DNA of 7,670 nucleotides from Pontiella desulfatans (GTDB taxonomy: Bacteria > Verrucomicrobiota > Kiritimatiellia > Kiritimatiellales > Pontiellaceae): NCBI GenBank assembly GCA_029287275.1, contig JARFRL010000432.1:1-7670 (forward strand), read 5' to 3'. Shown one piece after another: positions 1 to 6,778 of this stretch. A program made the translations under genes and the position numbers. The number at the start of each line of letters is the position of its first letter. The stretch's first letter is position 1. Below the pieces are notes generated by a model. The model was not told the DNA's origin, ran no database searches, and saw nothing but the letters and a program-made list of their open reading frames with translations.

Positions 1-339
1 ATCCTCGGCATCGCGTTCAAAGGCATGAACGTCGCGTTCCTCGTGGGGTGGGCCTTCTCGGTCGCGGCCTCGGCCAACCTGCCGTCGATCATCATGCTGC
101 TGTTCTGGAAAAAGACCACCGCCAAAGGCATCGCCTGGTCCATCGGCGTGGGCATGGTTTCCGCGCTCGGCATCATCCTGACCTCGCCGAAAATGTTCAC
201 GCAGTTCGGCATCGACGGCGCCGCGCCGCACGCGCTCAACAACCCGGGCATCATCTCGATTCCGCTCAGCTTCATCACGCTCGTCGTCGCATCGCTGATG
301 ACGCAGAAGGACAACGAAGGACTTGAAGACATTCGCTGA
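1..339 (+). CDS. Cation/acetate-type sodium:solute symporter, C-terminal fragment
   Basis: This is the C-terminal 112 residues of an inner-membrane sodium:solute symporter (SSS family); the reading frame is open to the left edge and the start lies outside the window. The frame begins ILGIAFKGMNVAFLVG and contains FSVAASANLP, followed by a WKK loop. This is the pattern seen near the C-terminus of ActP and the related VC_2705-type symporters. About three hydrophobic segments are visible (roughly residues 10-33, 40-60 and 83-101), with ALNNPGIISIP before the last one and a short charged tail ending EGLEDIR. ActP-type carriers import acetate or related short carboxylates with sodium. The substrate cannot be fixed from this fragment, so I give no symbol. 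A hairpin terminator follows the stop after 19 bases, and a porin gene lies on the same strand just beyond. A related SSS carrier for another small acid is the main alternative. Confidence 0.88.
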   Translation: MLGIAFKGMNVAFLVGWAFSVAASANLPSIIMLLFWKKTTAKGIAWSIGVGMVSALGIILTSPKMFTQFGIDGAAPHALNNPGIISIPLSFITLVVASLMTQKDNEGLEDIR

Positions 340-358
340 TTCATGCTTCGATCGTCAA

Positions 359-391
359 GCGGGCCGGAACTCTCCGGCCCGCCATTTTTTT
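359..391 (+). terminator. Intrinsic terminator between symporter and porin genes
   Basis: A 10-bp perfect stem (359-368 GCGGGCCGGA with 373-382 TCCGGCCCGC), a four-base loop ACTC and a run of seven T (385-391) form a classical rho-independent terminator for the symporter transcript. Only 15 bases separate the T run from the porin start codon, and they hold its ribosome binding site. There is no room for a promoter after the terminator, so it probably allows read-through or acts as an attenuator for the porin. Confidence 0.85.
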
Positions 392-394
392 AAA

Positions 395-399
395 AAGGA
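395..399 (+). promoter_or_regulatory. Ribosome binding site of the porin gene
   Basis: AAGGA lies 7 bases before the ATG at 407. It decides that start over an in-frame upstream ATG at 323, which falls inside the symporter gene and would translate through the terminator hairpin ahead of the signal peptide. Confidence 0.8.
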
Positions 400-406
400 C
401 CACATC

Positions 407-1642
407 ATGAAAAAAACCATTCTCGTTCTGGCCGCCGCGGCGAGCGCCGCGGGCGCCTTCGGCGAAGGCGCGGCGGAGCAGTTCAACGCGCTGGGCTATG
501 GCACGCTTTCGGGCAAGCTGCAGTCGCTGACCATGTACCGCGACTACGACAACGGGGCGAACAACTACTCCTCCACCCTCAGCCTTCAGCTCGACTATCT
601 CTCCCCCGTCAAAAACGGGTGGACCGCGGGATTCTCATACATCGGCGTCGGCGTCGTGGACGCCATGGACATCGAGAATCCGCCCGCCGGCCTCGGCCCG
701 GGCGAAGCGCTGCTCGGCAACGGCCGCGTCAACGTCCTCAACGAAGGTTTCCTCGACTACAACTTCGAGGACTTCTCGCTGACCAACACCACCGTCTGGG
801 CCGGCCGCAAGGTCAACAACGCGGAGGTCTTCCGGGCCAACGCCGTCCGCTCCAAAGCGCGCGCCATTCAGGCCGTCGCGGTGGAATCCAAAGATCTGCC
901 CCAAACCCGCCTCTCGGTCGGTCACGCGGGCCGCATGTCGAACTGGATCCAAGCCGGCGATCAGTGGAAGTTCCGCGACTTCGGCGACGTGTTCGGCGTC
1001 GGCTATAAAACCGACGGCGTCACCTGGGGCGAAGCCGTCAACACCTCCATCGAGAACATCGAGCTGGCCGCGTTCGACGCGATCGCGTGGGACGTCTGCA
1101 ACCTGATCGGTTTCCGCGGGCGCTTCGGGCTTTCCGAGGACCTCGCCCTGCTCGGCTATTTCCGCAACGAGAAGGACATCGGCCGCGCCGCCGGACGCAA
1201 CTCCAACGTGCTCGGCGTCTCCGTCGAAAGCAAGCTCGACGCGCTGACGCTCGAAGGCGGCTATTTCGGCGTCTATGGCGACGACCTTCGTTTCCAGGAA
1301 ACCACCACCGGCATCAACCACGCGCTCGGCGATTCCATGATGATCTTCGCGCAACAGTTCGGCGGCGGCGCCAACACGGTCTACGCCAAAGCCGTCACCA
1401 AGCTCGAGAAAACCGCGACCACGCTCTACGGGCTCTACAACTACACCCGCCACGACACCGGCAAAGCCAACAAGGCGCTGCGGAGCGGACACGAGCTCAA
1501 CTTCGTCGCGAAGCAGCCGATCCCGAAGATCGACAACCTGACCGTCGCGTTCAAACTCGGCCTCGGCTACCGCGACGGCTACAACGGCGCGCCCGACATC
1601 TTCGGAACCGACACCCGCCTGTTCCTCACGTACGGGTTCTAA
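407..1642 (+). CDS. OprD-like outer-membrane porin
   Basis: The gene encodes a 411-residue outer-membrane beta-barrel protein that probably lets small solutes into the periplasm. The start at 407 gives a clean signal peptide: MKK, a hydrophobic Ala-rich core, and likely cleavage near residues 18-21 (AGAFGEG). The mature part is rich in alternating strands. It has an N-terminal stretch LSGKLQSLTMYRDYDNG followed by YSSTLSLQLDYLSP, which resembles the opening strands of OprD-family porins. It ends in RLFLTYGF, with a terminal phenylalanine as expected for recognition by the BAM assembly machinery. The length fits OprD-type porins (about 400-450 residues). It follows the symporter on the same strand, suggesting paired outer- and inner-membrane transport of one substrate class. 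That it is an outer-membrane barrel is near certain; the OprD subfamily and the substrate are less so. Confidence 0.85.
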   Translation: MKKTILVLAAAASAAGAFGEGAAEQFNALGYGTLSGKLQSLTMYRDYDNGANNYSSTLSLQLDYLSPVKNGWTAGFSYIGVGVVDAMDIENPPAGLGPGEALLGNGRVNVLNEGFLDYNFEDFSLTNTTVWAGRKVNNAEVFRANAVRSKARAIQAVAVESKDLPQTRLSVGHAGRMSNWIQAGDQWKFRDFGDVFGVGYKTDGVTWGEAVNTSIENIELAAFDAIAWDVCNLIGFRGRFGLSEDLALLGYFRNEKDIGRAAGRNSNVLGVSVESKLDALTLEGGYFGVYGDDLRFQETTTGINHALGDSMMIFAQQFGGGANTVYAKAVTKLEKTATTLYGLYNYTRHDTGKANKALRSGHELNFVAKQPIPKIDNLTVAFKLGLGYRDGYNGAPDIFGTDTRLFLTYGF

Positions 1643-1646
1643 GTCG

Positions 1647-1720
1647 GTCAAAGGTCGGAAGGTCCAAAGTCGAAGGTCCGTCACGGCCGACCTTCGACCT
1701 TCGACTTTAAGACCTTTGAC
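1647..1720. repeat. Heptad-rich inverted repeat after the porin gene
   Basis: Two nested arm pairs are exact. GTCAAAGGTC (1647-1656) pairs with GACCTTTGAC (1711-1720), and AAAGTCGAAGGTC (1666-1678) pairs with GACCTTCGACTTT (1696-1708). The right half is a degenerate tandem of the heptamer GACCTTC (1689, 1696, 1703, 1711, 1718), and the left half carries the same unit inverted. A shorter trace of the unit recurs at about 3436-3455. It looks like a dispersed intergenic repeat able to form a long hairpin on either strand. I do not recognise a named family. Confidence 0.8.
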
Positions 1721-1727
1721 TTCATAC

Positions 1728-1751
1728 CCTTCGACCCAAAAACCGGATCGC
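1728..1751 (+). repeat. Direct repeat, copy A (terminator module)
   Basis: This 24-base stretch matches 3447-3469 except for one extra A in its A-run (five here, four there). Both copies continue into a hairpin and a T run, so the repeat unit is a whole terminator module running to about 1773. The two copies have the same orientation and bracket the sulfatase gene. Confidence 0.85.
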
Positions 1752-1772
1752 CCTCGCGATCCGGTTTTTTTT
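1738..1772. terminator. Bidirectional terminator between porin and sulfatase
   Basis: The 14-bp perfect stem AAAAACCGGATCGC (1738-1751) / GCGATCCGGTTTTT (1756-1769) has the loop CCTC and eight T on the plus strand (1765-1772). The minus strand reads out five T after the same stem. It lies between two convergent genes and can end both the porin and the sulfatase transcripts. Confidence 0.9.
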
Positions 1773-1790
1773 ACGGTCGCGTGAAGCGGA

Positions 1791-3389
1791 TTATTTCCGG
1801 ATCAGCTCTCTGCGCTCAACGCCCTCGACCAGCGGGTAGTTCACGTCTTTCAAATAACCGACCAATTTGGCCCGCAACGCTTCCGCGGTCTCCTTGTGGT
1901 TGAAGCGGTCGGGGTTCGTTCCCAGCAGGTTGTTCATCTCCCGCGGATCGTTTTCCAGATCGAAGAGAACCTCGACATCCTTGCCTCCTTTTCGGTGGGT
2001 GGTCATCAGCTTCCACTTGTCAGAGCGGATCATGATGGAAGGAACGCTTTTGTTGGTCCATTGCCACTCGGAAACCGCGAAGTCGTATTTCGGCGCCTCC
2101 GTTCCTTCCATGACGCCGCGGAGCGAATACCCGTCCGAGGGAACCGGCGCGACGCCCGCGTAATCGAGCAGCGTCGGGAACATGTTGAGGATGGACACGG
2201 GCGTTGAAACCGTCTGGCCCGCTTTGATTTTCGCGGGATAGCGTATCACGAACGGCACCCGCGCCGACTCCTCGTAGAAATTGAATTTCCCGCGCAGGCC
2301 GTGCGCGCCCAGCATTTCGCCATGATCCGACACGAACACGACCAGCGTGTTTTCGGTCAGGCCATGCTCGTCCAGTTTGTTGAGCAGCTTGCCGACCCAG
2401 TCGTCGATTTCGGTAACGAACGCGTAGTAGTTGGCCATCATGTATTTCATCTTTTCCGGATCGTTGTACGGGGGGCGCTCCTGGCCCTTGTAGTACGGCG
2501 AGTTCTCGCGCTTGTCCGTGACGGATTCGGCCGGAACCATCTCCTCCGCCTTGTACATGGACGCGTAGGGCTCGGAGGGCGTGATCGGCACGTGCGGACA
2601 GTGGAACGAAGCGGTCAGGATGAATTTCTCATCCTTCAACCGCTCCAACGCGCCGAGCGCCTGTTGGCCCTGAATCGCCGTCACGGTGTATTCAGCCGAC
2701 AGATTGAGCACGCCGTGAATATCTCCCTGCCCCGCGCCCAGCTTCCGCTTGGGTTCCTGCTCCGGAACGTTTCCCTTGGGCATGTATTTATAAAACGAAT
2801 CCGGCGGATCCAGCTTGTAGGTGACCGTGCCGCCGTAGAACGTCTTTTCGTACAATTCGCCCGGCGCGCGCTTCACGTTGTTGAAGGTGTCCCGAATAAA
2901 CCGAACATAGAGCGGCTCCCAGTTCACGACCTGCTCAAACGCGCCCACGCCGTCCGTCTCGGGATTCATGTAAACCTTGGCCATGTGTTTGGGCGCGTGG
3001 AATTTTCCATAATACTCCACCCGATAACCCCACTGCGCCAAGATTTGATCGAACGTCGGATAGTAGCAAAAACTATCCGCGCCCTTGGCGTCGCCGTTTT
3101 CCCGAATTTTCGTTGTTTCGGTCAGTCTTCCGGTCAGCACGGAAACCCGCGCGGGAACGCAAACCGCGCAGGGCGTGACCGCTTGGCTGAAGTTCACCCC
3201 TTCGCTGGCCAGTCGATCCAGATTGGGGGTTTTGATGGCCGCGTTCCCGGCGTAACCCACCGCGTCCCAAGCCTGCTGGTCCGTCATGATGATTAAAATA
3301 TTCGGGGGTTCCGCGGCCCGCGCCAACGAAAGCGCCGACAGCCCCAGCGAGAGGGCGACGGCCCGAAAAACGAATTGACTCAGCTTCAT
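1791..3389 (-). CDS. Exported S1-family sulfatase (formylglycine type)
   Basis: The gene encodes a 532-residue sulfatase that hydrolyses sulfate esters, probably in the periplasm. The signal peptide covers about residues 1-25 (hydrophobic core, then SLARA before AEPPN). The catalytic signature CVPAR starts at Cys77, the residue that maturation converts to formylglycine, and VSVLTGR follows. Metal-ligand motifs are present: TDQQ (Asp37, Gln38) and SDHGE (Asp355, His356). Further active-site positions are YYGKFH (Lys129, His131), HCPHVP (His263, His266) and Lys368 in GKFNFYEES. The C-terminal part has the usual LFDLENDPREMNNLLG motif. Length and motif order are complete, so it should be active if a formylglycine-generating enzyme or anSME exists elsewhere. 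The start has a strong binding site, AAAGGAG, 7 bases upstream. The substrate (aryl, choline or polysaccharide sulfate) cannot be read from the sequence. By eye its composition is less GC-rich than the sensor and porin genes. Confidence 0.95.
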   Translation of the reverse strand: MKLSQFVFRAVALSLGLSALSLARAAEPPNILIIMTDQQAWDAVGYAGNAAIKTPNLDRLASEGVNFSQAVTPCAVCVPARVSVLTGRLTETTKIRENGDAKGADSFCYYPTFDQILAQWGYRVEYYGKFHAPKHMAKVYMNPETDGVGAFEQVVNWEPLYVRFIRDTFNNVKRAPGELYEKTFYGGTVTYKLDPPDSFYKYMPKGNVPEQEPKRKLGAGQGDIHGVLNLSAEYTVTAIQGQQALGALERLKDEKFILTASFHCPHVPITPSEPYASMYKAEEMVPAESVTDKRENSPYYKGQERPPYNDPEKMKYMMANYYAFVTEIDDWVGKLLNKLDEHGLTENTLVVFVSDHGEMLGAHGLRGKFNFYEESARVPFVIRYPAKIKAGQTVSTPVSILNMFPTLLDYAGVAPVPSDGYSLRGVMEGTEAPKYDFAVSEWQWTNKSVPSIMIRSDKWKLMTTHRKGGKDVEVLFDLENDPREMNNLLGTNPDRFNHKETAEALRAKLVGYLKDVNYPLVEGVERRELIRK

Positions 3390-3396
3390 TTCAATA

Positions 3397-3403
3397 CTCC
3401 TTT
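3397..3403 (-). promoter_or_regulatory. Ribosome binding site of the sulfatase gene
   Basis: On the minus strand AAAGGAG lies 7 bases before the ATG at 3389-3387. It is a strong Shine-Dalgarno match in an AT-rich leader (about 3390-3418). That leader also holds GAATAAT, a possible -10 box with no good -35 partner, so I do not call a promoter. Confidence 0.75.
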
Positions 3404-3446
3404 AGTTTGATTATTCCATCGCGCCCTTGGACGCTCGACTTCAAAA

Positions 3447-3469
3447 CCTTCGACCCAAAACCGGATCGC
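3447..3469 (+). repeat. Direct repeat, copy B (terminator module)
   Basis: This is the second copy of the module at 1728-1751, in the same orientation and one A shorter. It is preceded by GACTTC-type heptad remnants (3436-3442), as copy A is. It sits between the sulfatase start and the end of the sensor gene. Confidence 0.85.
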
Positions 3470-3489
3470 GCGCGCGGTTCGGTTTTTTT
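3457..3489. terminator. Hairpin terminator after the sensor gene (copy B)
   Basis: The stem AAAACCGGATCG (3457-3468) / CGATCG-like arm CGGTTCGGTTTT (3475-3486) is followed by seven T on the plus strand (3483-3489). Two positions (3464 with 3479, and 3466 with 3477) are G-U pairs in plus-strand RNA but A-C mismatches in minus-strand RNA. The minus strand has only TTTT after the stem. The only gene that ends here is the minus-strand sensor, whose stop codon overlaps the T run (3488-3490), so the hairpin is better formed in the direction that has no gene to end. Confidence 0.7.
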
Positions 3490-6064
3490 ACGCCTGCGTT
3501 CCAAGAAAATCGTAGCTGAGCTTGGACTGGAACACGGGGATCCGCGACAGGACGGTTTGCAAATTCTCGCGTTCGAGATCGGTGAGCGCGGCGATGTCGA
3601 GCTCGTCGGAGTTCACGCTGAGCGCGGCGTTGGCTTTGATCTGGTTGTAGAAACGCAGTTGCCAGAGATAGTCGAACACGTAGACGAGCTCGCGGTAGGT
3701 TTCGTCGCGCGGCGCCTCCGCCTCGCGTAGCGCCGCGAAGCGGTCGAGCGTGCCGGGCGCGGCGACGTCGTGCTTCATCGCGTAGATGCGGGCGAAGGTT
3801 TCGAGCGGCTTGAGGCACTCCTTCAGGTTGATCGTCTTCTCGTCGCCCTTGCGCTCGGCGCGCACGCGGCCCAGCCAGCCGAGCGGCGCCCGGTAGCCCA
3901 GGCAGTTTTTCGCGTGGAAGATGTAGAATTCCGGATTGGCGGCCAGACACGCCCGAACGTGCGCGCGCAGCTCGTCCACCAAATCGTCGGCGCCGTACGC
4001 GGCGCGGATGTCGAAGAAGACGTTCACGTCCAGAATCGTTTCGGGCGTCGCCTCGAGAATCCACCGATTGAACTTCTTTTTCCACTCGGAGATCGAAAGG
4101 CACCACTTGGGATTCGCGGCCATGATGCCGCCCGGGCAATAGGGATAGCCCGCCTGCCTCAGCTTGCCGCACACGTCGTCCGCGAGCGCGAGGAACTGGC
4201 GGCGGGTTTCGGGCAGATGTTCCTTCGGAACGTCCGCGAAGATCAACGCGTTGTCCTGATCGGAAAACATGGTCATCTCGTGGCGCGCGTTGCTGCCGAG
4301 CGAGATGAACGCGAACGGCGCGGCCGGCCGGCCGGACTCTTCCAGCGACAAGAAGATGAAGCGCTGAATCGCCGCGTCGTACGCCGAGCCCACCGTCTCG
4401 CGCAGGATGCCGGGTTTAACGCCCTGATCCGTAAGCACGCGAACCCGGTCGGGCAACTGCATGAGCGTTTGAATCACCCGCCCCGCGGTTTTCGCCTCGC
4501 CGATCGCGCGTTCGATCTCGGGGATCGGCAGCGCGCGGGCGTCGGCCGGCAAGGTGAAGGCTTGCAGCGTGTCGCGGCGGTCGCGCTTGACCTCGGAAAA
4601 GGAGATGACGTGTCCGTTTTTCTCCGAGAAAAAGATGCGCGAGGTGGAAACCAACACGTCGAGCGGGTCGCCCGCCTTGGTGCGCAGCCGCGCCTCGAAC
4701 TCCGCGGCCGCGGCGGTTTTGTGGTAGAGTTGTCTAAGGTGCCGTTCGGCGAGGTGGTTCACCTCGTTGTCGGGCTCGAGCAGTTCCCACACTTTCTTGT
4801 GGGCGAGCTCCACCTCGTCGTAGCCGGTCATGCGGCGCAGGGTGTGGTTCGAGTAAACGGTGTCGCCGGCGATCACGAGCACGTAGCCCTCGTTCGCGCC
4901 CTCGACCAGCGCGCGGTAGCGGTCCTTCGCCTCGCGCAGCCCGGCCTCGGCCCGGGCGCGGTCGAGCTCGATGCGCCGACTCTGGAACAGCACGCTCGCC
5001 ATCAGCCCGAGCATCGCCGCCGCGATGACGCCGTCCGCGACCAGCAGGTTGCGCGACAAGCGGTTGATCTCCTCCTCCACGTCGTGGACGTAGACGCCGG
5101 TGCCGACCACCCAGCCCCACTCGGGCACGCCCTGCACGAACGAGAGTTTCGGCTCGGCGCGGCCCGGATCGTCCATCCATTGCCAGAGGTATTCGAGATA
5201 GCCCTCGTTGTTGGCCTTCACCAACTCGACCGATTCGGCGAACAGTTTTTTGCCGCTTTTGTTCTCGTGGTCGGAATAGTCCGCGAGGTTCTCGCCGACG
5301 AGCTCGGGGCGATACGGGTGCGCCACCATCCGCGGCGTCATGTCGGTGATCCAGAAATAGTCCTTGCCGTCCACGCCGTAGCGCAACTCGGCGACCTCCG
5401 CGGCGGCGAGGCGCTGGGCCTCGGCGCGCGGCAGCTCGCCGGCCAGCTCCTGGTTGATGTAAAAGCGAATCGAGCTGGTCGCGGTCGCGGTGAGCTCTTT
5501 GATCATCGCCTTCTTCTGCTTCATCATGCTGTTCCGAAAAACGGGCACGATGATGGTGAAGGCGGACGCGGCGAAGAGCGTCGCGGCGATCACCGTCGGC
5601 CAAACGACGCGCCAGTAGAAGCCGGCGGAGAGCTTGTTCTTTTTCTTGTGATGGCCGTAATAGGCGCGGCCCTGGAAATAGTCCGAAAGCTCGGTCTCGC
5701 TCAGGATTTTCTCGGGTTCTTCCGGCTCGTCGTTCTCGTGGTATTTCTCGGTGAACATCCCGCTTTCGAAATCCTCTTGGAGCGGGATGAAGCCGTCGTA
5801 GTCGTCGCGCAGATGGCTCTCGAAAACGGCCTTGATCTGGTCGCGGGAATATTTCCCCTCGAACTCGCGGTAGGCGTCCTCGAGCGCCTCGGCGCAATGG
5901 CGGTATTTCCGGTGGTTGTACGGATTGAAGCCGCGCTTGCTGCCGGTCTTGACGAAATGGTCGAAACTCTCGCCGTCGAAAAACCCGTCGATCCACTTGT
6001 GGATGTCCTCGGCGCGGAGGCCCACGAGCTCTTCGGTGCGATCGGCGTGCGAGGAGATCTTCAT
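3488..6064 (-). CDS. Membrane sensor with Cache, PAS and DUF294 nucleotidyltransferase domains
   Basis: The gene encodes an 858-residue inner-membrane sensor. Residues 1-140 form a soluble N-terminal region I do not recognise (IHKWID at 21-26; HRKYRHC at 51-57), ending in an acidic stretch and HHKKKNK. A first membrane span lies at about 152-174. A periplasmic sCache_2-type domain follows (about 190-330; GKDYFWITD, AHPYRPELVGENL, PEWGWVVGTGVYV), then a second span at about 341-361. A cytoplasmic PAS domain occupies about 378-494. The output is a DUF294/GlnD-like nucleotidyltransferase with GSNARHEMTMFSDQD (590-604, including Asp602 and Asp604) and FFDIRAAYG (683-691), and a DUF294_C-like helical tail to about 840. 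No histidine kinase, GGDEF or methyl-accepting region is present. In known families DUF294 is usually joined to cyclic-nucleotide and CBS domains. The start lies 3 bases after the upstream gene's stop with no good binding site, suggesting translational coupling. The ligand and the modified target are unknown. Confidence 0.88.
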   Translation of the reverse strand: MKISSHADRTEELVGLRAEDIHKWIDGFFDGESFDHFVKTGSKRGFNPYNHRKYRHCAEALEDAYREFEGKYSRDQIKAVFESHLRDDYDGFIPLQEDFESGMFTEKYHENDEPEEPEKILSETELSDYFQGRAYYGHHKKKNKLSAGFYWRVVWPTVIAATLFAASAFTIIVPVFRNSMMKQKKAMIKELTATATSSIRFYINQELAGELPRAEAQRLAAAEVAELRYGVDGKDYFWITDMTPRMVAHPYRPELVGENLADYSDHENKSGKKLFAESVELVKANNEGYLEYLWQWMDDPGRAEPKLSFVQGVPEWGWVVGTGVYVHDVEEEINRLSRNLLVADGVIAAAMLGLMASVLFQSRRIELDRARAEAGLREAKDRYRALVEGANEGYVLVIAGDTVYSNHTLRRMTGYDEVELAHKKVWELLEPDNEVNHLAERHLRQLYHKTAAAAEFEARLRTKAGDPLDVLVSTSRIFFSEKNGHVISFSEVKRDRRDTLQAFTLPADARALPIPEIERAIGEAKTAGRVIQTLMQLPDRVRVLTDQGVKPGILRETVGSAYDAAIQRFIFLSLEESGRPAAPFAFISLGSNARHEMTMFSDQDNALIFADVPKEHLPETRRQFLALADDVCGKLRQAGYPYCPGGIMAANPKWCLSISEWKKKFNRWILEATPETILDVNVFFDIRAAYGADDLVDELRAHVRACLAANPEFYIFHAKNCLGYRAPLGWLGRVRAERKGDEKTINLKECLKPLETFARIYAMKHDVAAPGTLDRFAALREAEAPRDETYRELVYVFDYLWQLRFYNQIKANAALSVNSDELDIAALTDLERENLQTVLSRIPVFQSKLSYDFLGTQA

Positions 6065-6067
6065 GCT

Positions 6068-6772
6068 CTAGCGGCGGCTAAAGCTCATCACGATTTGCAG
6101 CACGTACCAGAACAACAGCGCGATCGAGGCGAACAGCTGCAACGACGCGGCGACGTGCTGATCGGTTCCGTAGTGCTTCATGATCCGCGACGTGTCGTAC
6201 AAAATCGCGCCGCTCGCCAGCAACACCATCGCGAACGAGAACACCAGCCCCAGGTTGAAGCCGAACAGCACCGCGCAGACGATCAACCCCAGCGCCACCA
6301 TCGAGCCGACCATCAGAATCCCGCGCAGGAACGAGAAATCCTTCTTCGTGGTGAAGACCACCAGCGACAGCCCCCCGAAAATGCCCAGCGTCAGAATCCC
6401 CGCCGTGGGAATCACCGTCGGATCATCCAGCATGAACGTCGCGATCCACAGAATCGGCGCGAAGATCACCGCCTCGACGATCACGTACAAGGTCAGGCCG
6501 ACGTATTGCGTCGTTTGCGATTGGGCGCTCGAGGCCAGCCCGCTGGCCAGCCGACCGAAAATCATGAAGCCGCCCAGAATCATCAGCCAACCGAAGCGCA
6601 TGCTCATCACCTTCAGCAACATCTCCGCGATGGGCGAATTGATCATGTACGCCTCGAGCGCGATGAACGCGAGAATCGCGCCCGCCAGATGCCCGTAGGT
6701 TCTGCGAATGAACGCGGCGCGTTCCGAAGGCGCCGCGGCGGAAACCGTCAACTGTTGAGCGTATTGATTCAT
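6068..6772 (-). CDS. Bax inhibitor-1 / YccA family membrane protein
   Basis: The gene encodes a 234-residue integral membrane protein with about seven hydrophobic segments (near 28-45, 58-78, 88-112, 120-140, 150-170, 174-191 and 209-230). The family signature is clear: VIVEAVIFAPIL with a membrane glutamate (Glu100), and AILYDTSRI with Asp193, followed by HVAASLQLFASIALLF. In BsYetJ a second aspartate in the last span forms a pH latch; here that position appears to be Ser216, as I recall for YccA. Members of this family leak calcium (YetJ) or bind the FtsH protease (E. coli YccA); which applies here cannot be told. It is the first gene of an apparent two-gene operon with the Cache-PAS-DUF294 sensor, and its TAG stop is 3 bases from the sensor's ATG. 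The start is supported by AAAGGA 6 bases upstream. Confidence 0.92.
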   Translation of the reverse strand: MNQYAQQLTVSAAAPSERAAFIRRTYGHLAGAILAFIALEAYMINSPIAEMLLKVMSMRFGWLMILGGFMIFGRLASGLASSAQSQTTQYVGLTLYVIVEAVIFAPILWIATFMLDDPTVIPTAGILTLGIFGGLSLVVFTTKKDFSFLRGILMVGSMVALGLIVCAVLFGFNLGLVFSFAMVLLASGAILYDTSRIMKHYGTDQHVAASLQLFASIALLFWYVLQIVMSFSRR

Positions 6773-6778
6773 CTGAAA

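Noticed and set aside
323..406. An upstream in-frame start for the porin
   Set aside because: It begins inside the symporter gene, crosses the terminator hairpin and would bury the signal peptide behind 28 residues.
635..1684. A long minus-strand open frame opposite the porin gene
   Set aside because: It is rich in Val, Ala, Asp and Glu in a shadow-like pattern and overlaps a porin with signal peptide and terminal phenylalanine.
2301..3296. A long plus-strand open frame opposite the sulfatase
   Set aside because: The sulfatase on the other strand has a full set of catalytic motifs and a strong ribosome binding site; this frame has none.
3488..6064. Reading the Cache-PAS protein as a histidine kinase or chemoreceptor
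   Set aside because: No H-box, ATPase motifs or methyl-accepting coiled coil follows the PAS domain; the nucleotidyltransferase signature does.
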